From CAZPXF01 sp964590945 (GTDB lineage Bacteria; Bacillota; Clostridia; Lachnospirales; Lachnospiraceae), in assembly GCA_964590945.1 (NCBI GenBank), contig CAZPXF010000059.1:1-14228 (forward strand): DNA of 14,228 nucleotides. Reading direction: 5' to 3'. The notes beneath the pieces are model-generated. The model searched no databases and was not told the DNA's origin. It saw nothing but the letters and a program-made list of their open reading frames with translations. Shown in pieces: positions 13,102 through 14,228 of this stretch (position 1 is the stretch's first letter; every line of letters begins with the position of its first letter). The translations under genes and the position numbers were made by a program.

Positions 13102-13929
13102 TTATACTACATTTAAGATCAGTCCGGTTGCCAAAGCAACAAAATAAAGGATCAAAATAATCCCAAAATTCTCTTTCTTTCTCTTATTTGTTTTCAAAAG
13201 GACTGCAATTCCAAGGCCGGCTCCCGAACATAATCCGGCCGTCATAGAGCCGAATGTGATCTGTCCGCCGATATAAAGCTCTGTCAGCGCCACGGATACG
13301 GCGCAATTGGGAATCATTCCGACCAGCGTTGTCAAAAACGGCTGGAAAATACTTCCATTCAAAAATACTTTCTGCAAAATAGCTTCGCTTGCCATTTCCA
13401 TGACAAATCCGAGGATCAGATTAACGATGAGCAGGAATACGAATAATTGCCCGGTGTGCCGGAGCGCAGGCTTCAGAATGCTCTTATCTTCACAGTGGCA
13501 ATCCTGGCACAGTTCCTTAAACGGTCCGATCTTCTTCTGCTTCTTCCAGAAGATATCTACGATCAATCCGGCAGCTACTGCAACAAGGATCTTGACCCCG
13601 ATCACTTTCCACACGACCGGAAGCATTCCCGGTTCTGCAAGAAGAATCGGTATTGCCTCATCGCTGGTTGCAAGAAATACGGCGAGCAGCGTTCCGACCG
13701 TGATCAGGCGGCTCGTATAAAAATTCGCCGCCGTGACGGAGAAGCCGCACTGTGGAAATGCGCCCAGCAGCGCGCCAATGCAGACGCCCGCTTTTTTATG
13801 CATCATGAGATTGTGGAGGGATTGGATATCCACCTTGTGCTCCAGATATTCAATCAGATAATATGCCAGAAACAAGAAGGGCAGCGCCTTTGCGGAATCC
13901 AAAACCGCATCTATTATAATATCAACCAT
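13102..13929 (-). CDS. Putative 10TM heavy-metal exporter (ArsP_2-like; also annotated as putative manganese transporter)
   Basis: 275 residues, polytopic membrane protein. Two related halves each carry a Pro-x-Cys-x-x-Ser motif: GAFPQCGFSVTAANFY (56-71; P59, C61, S64) and GMIPNCAVSVALTELY (204-219; P207, C209, S212), a sign of an internal duplication. A cytosolic loop has CQDCHCED (141-148), suited to metal binding. Family labels vary (PF11449 putative heavy-metal exporter); the ion is unknown. The start at 13929 has AAGGAG 7 bases upstream. A strong promoter with an overlapping dyad lies just ahead, with a leader of only about 27 bases, which excludes a leader riboswitch. A cysteine-rich protein follows. 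Confidence 0.85.
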   Translation of the reverse strand: MVDIIIDAVLDSAKALPFLFLAYYLIEYLEHKVDIQSLHNLMMHKKAGVCIGALLGAFPQCGFSVTAANFYTSRLITVGTLLAVFLATSDEAIPILLAEPGMLPVVWKVIGVKILVAVAAGLIVDIFWKKQKKIGPFKELCQDCHCEDKSILKPALRHTGQLFVFLLIVNLILGFVMEMASEAILQKVFLNGSIFQPFLTTLVGMIPNCAVSVALTELYIGGQITFGSMTAGLCSGAGLGIAVLLKTNKRKKENFGIILILYFVALATGLILNVV

Positions 13930-13962
13930 CCTGTTTCTCCTTCCCAAACGCCTATTCCTGTA

Positions 13963-13991
13963 ATTATAGACTGAAATTGCTGTATCTTCAA
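13963..13991 (-). promoter_or_regulatory. Strong sigma-A promoter of the metal-exporter gene
   Basis: TTGAAG (13986-13991), 17 bases, TATAAT (13963-13968); the -10 box is perfect and the -35 box matches 4 of 6. The expected start is near 13956, about 27 bases before the start codon. Confidence 0.8.
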
Positions 13992-14005
13992 CCAGAAATT
14001 TCAGT
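13970..14005. promoter_or_regulatory. Operator-like inverted repeat over the exporter promoter
   Basis: ACTGAAATT (13970-13978) and AATTTCAGT (13997-14005) are a perfect 9-bp inverted repeat with 18 bases between them (centres 27 bp apart). One arm lies in the -10/-35 spacer next to the TATAAT, the other just upstream of the -35 box, so a bound dimer or tetramer would block polymerase. The regulator is unknown; no repressor gene is adjacent in the window. Confidence 0.55.
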
Positions 14006-14032
14006 AATTTGCGCCGCCTGCCTCCGCACCGC

Positions 14033-14064
14033 AAAAATGCCCGAAGACTTTTTTTGTCTCCGGG
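14033..14064 (-). terminator. Intrinsic terminator after the AP2-domain gene
   Basis: On the minus strand CCCGGAGAC pairs with GTCTTCGGG (9 bp, one G-U), loop of seven A, followed by CATTTTTG. It separates the AP2-domain gene from the exporter promoter. Confidence 0.8.
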
Positions 14065-14082
14065 TATTCTTCCTTTTCATTT

Positions 14083-14228
14083 TCAGTATGACCTGTCCGC
14101 ATAATACCACTCCAGAAATTCATCGTGCATTTTCTCGCCGCATTTCCGGGCCTTCACTGCATCCTCCTTTTTCTCGTAAGCGCCCAGGAAATACGTCTTC
14201 CCCTTGAATGTGATCTGCGCCGCCCATT
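14083..14228 (-). CDS. AP2-domain protein, C-terminal fragment (5' end beyond window)
   Basis: 48 codons are visible, ending in TGA. The peptide WAAQITFKGKTYFLG, then AYEKKEDAVKARKCGEKM and EFLEWYY, has the pattern of the AP2 DNA-binding domain: the WxAxI strand, GKTYFLG turn, and amphipathic helix EDAVKAR. In bacteria AP2 domains occur in standalone DNA-binding proteins and in HNH or integrase proteins of mobile elements; which applies here cannot be told, because the start lies to the right of the window. An intrinsic terminator follows 20 bases after the stop. Confidence 0.75.
   Translation of the reverse strand, partial: WAAQITFKGKTYFLGAYEKKEDAVKARKCGEKMHDEFLEWYYADRSY

Noticed and set aside
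13031..13102. Longer start (13102) for the cysteine-rich protein overlapping the exporter stop
   Set aside because: TAATG overlap is attractive, but no ribosome site precedes it and the added residues are translated from a palindromic repeat; 13030 has GGGAGG.

Overview
The window looks like chromosomal DNA of a Lachnospiraceae-type Clostridium relative (Bacillota, Clostridia). This rests on the large Gram-positive SRP RNA with its Alu domain, AGGAGG-type ribosome binding sites, sigma-A promoters with 17-base spacers, and several protein families typical of this group: a VanW/YoaR protein, a DUF5685-like protein next to a Cys-tailed J-protein, a C_GCAxxG_C_C protein, and an AP2-domain protein. 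The genus cannot be fixed from the sequence. Nearly everything is on the minus strand; one gene, a phosphoribosyltransferase at 8879-9517, is on the plus strand.

Read in the direction of transcription (right to left), the layout is as follows. (1) 14228-14033: the tail of an AP2-domain gene and its terminator. (2) 13991-12626: a promoter overlapped by a 9-bp dyad drives a 10TM heavy-metal exporter-like gene and a C_GCAxxG_C_C cysteine protein. (3) 12587-9583: a promoter, then a tightly packed operon of a membrane zinc-ribbon protein, a DUF5685-like protein, a J-domain/TPR protein with a Cys/Gly tail, and an AEC-family transporter. (4) 9561-8736: the plus-strand phosphoribosyltransferase with its own promoter and a strong terminator, divergent from the next operon. 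(5) 8764-4936: an HTH protein, dgt (dGTP triphosphohydrolase), an uncharacterised acidic-linker protein and tadA (tRNA adenosine deaminase). (6) 4920-4620: the SRP RNA gene ffs with a near-consensus promoter. (7) 4528-1: a 33-residue membrane peptide, a VanW-domain protein, a HypE/AIR-synthase-like protein, an Lrp/AsnC regulator and a class I aminotransferase that runs off the left edge.

The genes cover housekeeping RNA and nucleotide work (tadA, ffs, dgt, phosphoribosyltransferase), envelope functions (VanW protein, small membrane peptide), amino-acid metabolism with local control (Lrp and aminotransferase), and metal or redox handling (exporter and cysteine protein).

The points most worth a second look are: a 14-bp RNA hairpin at the dgt stop codon that buries the ribosome binding site of the next gene; a dyad over the metal-exporter promoter; a near-perfect Lrp-box palindrome just ahead of the lrp-like gene; and the zinc-ribbon/DUF5685/J-protein module, whose middle member carries aspartate-rich motifs reminiscent of all-alpha isoprenoid synthases. 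No mobile element, CRISPR array, tRNA or rRNA was seen.
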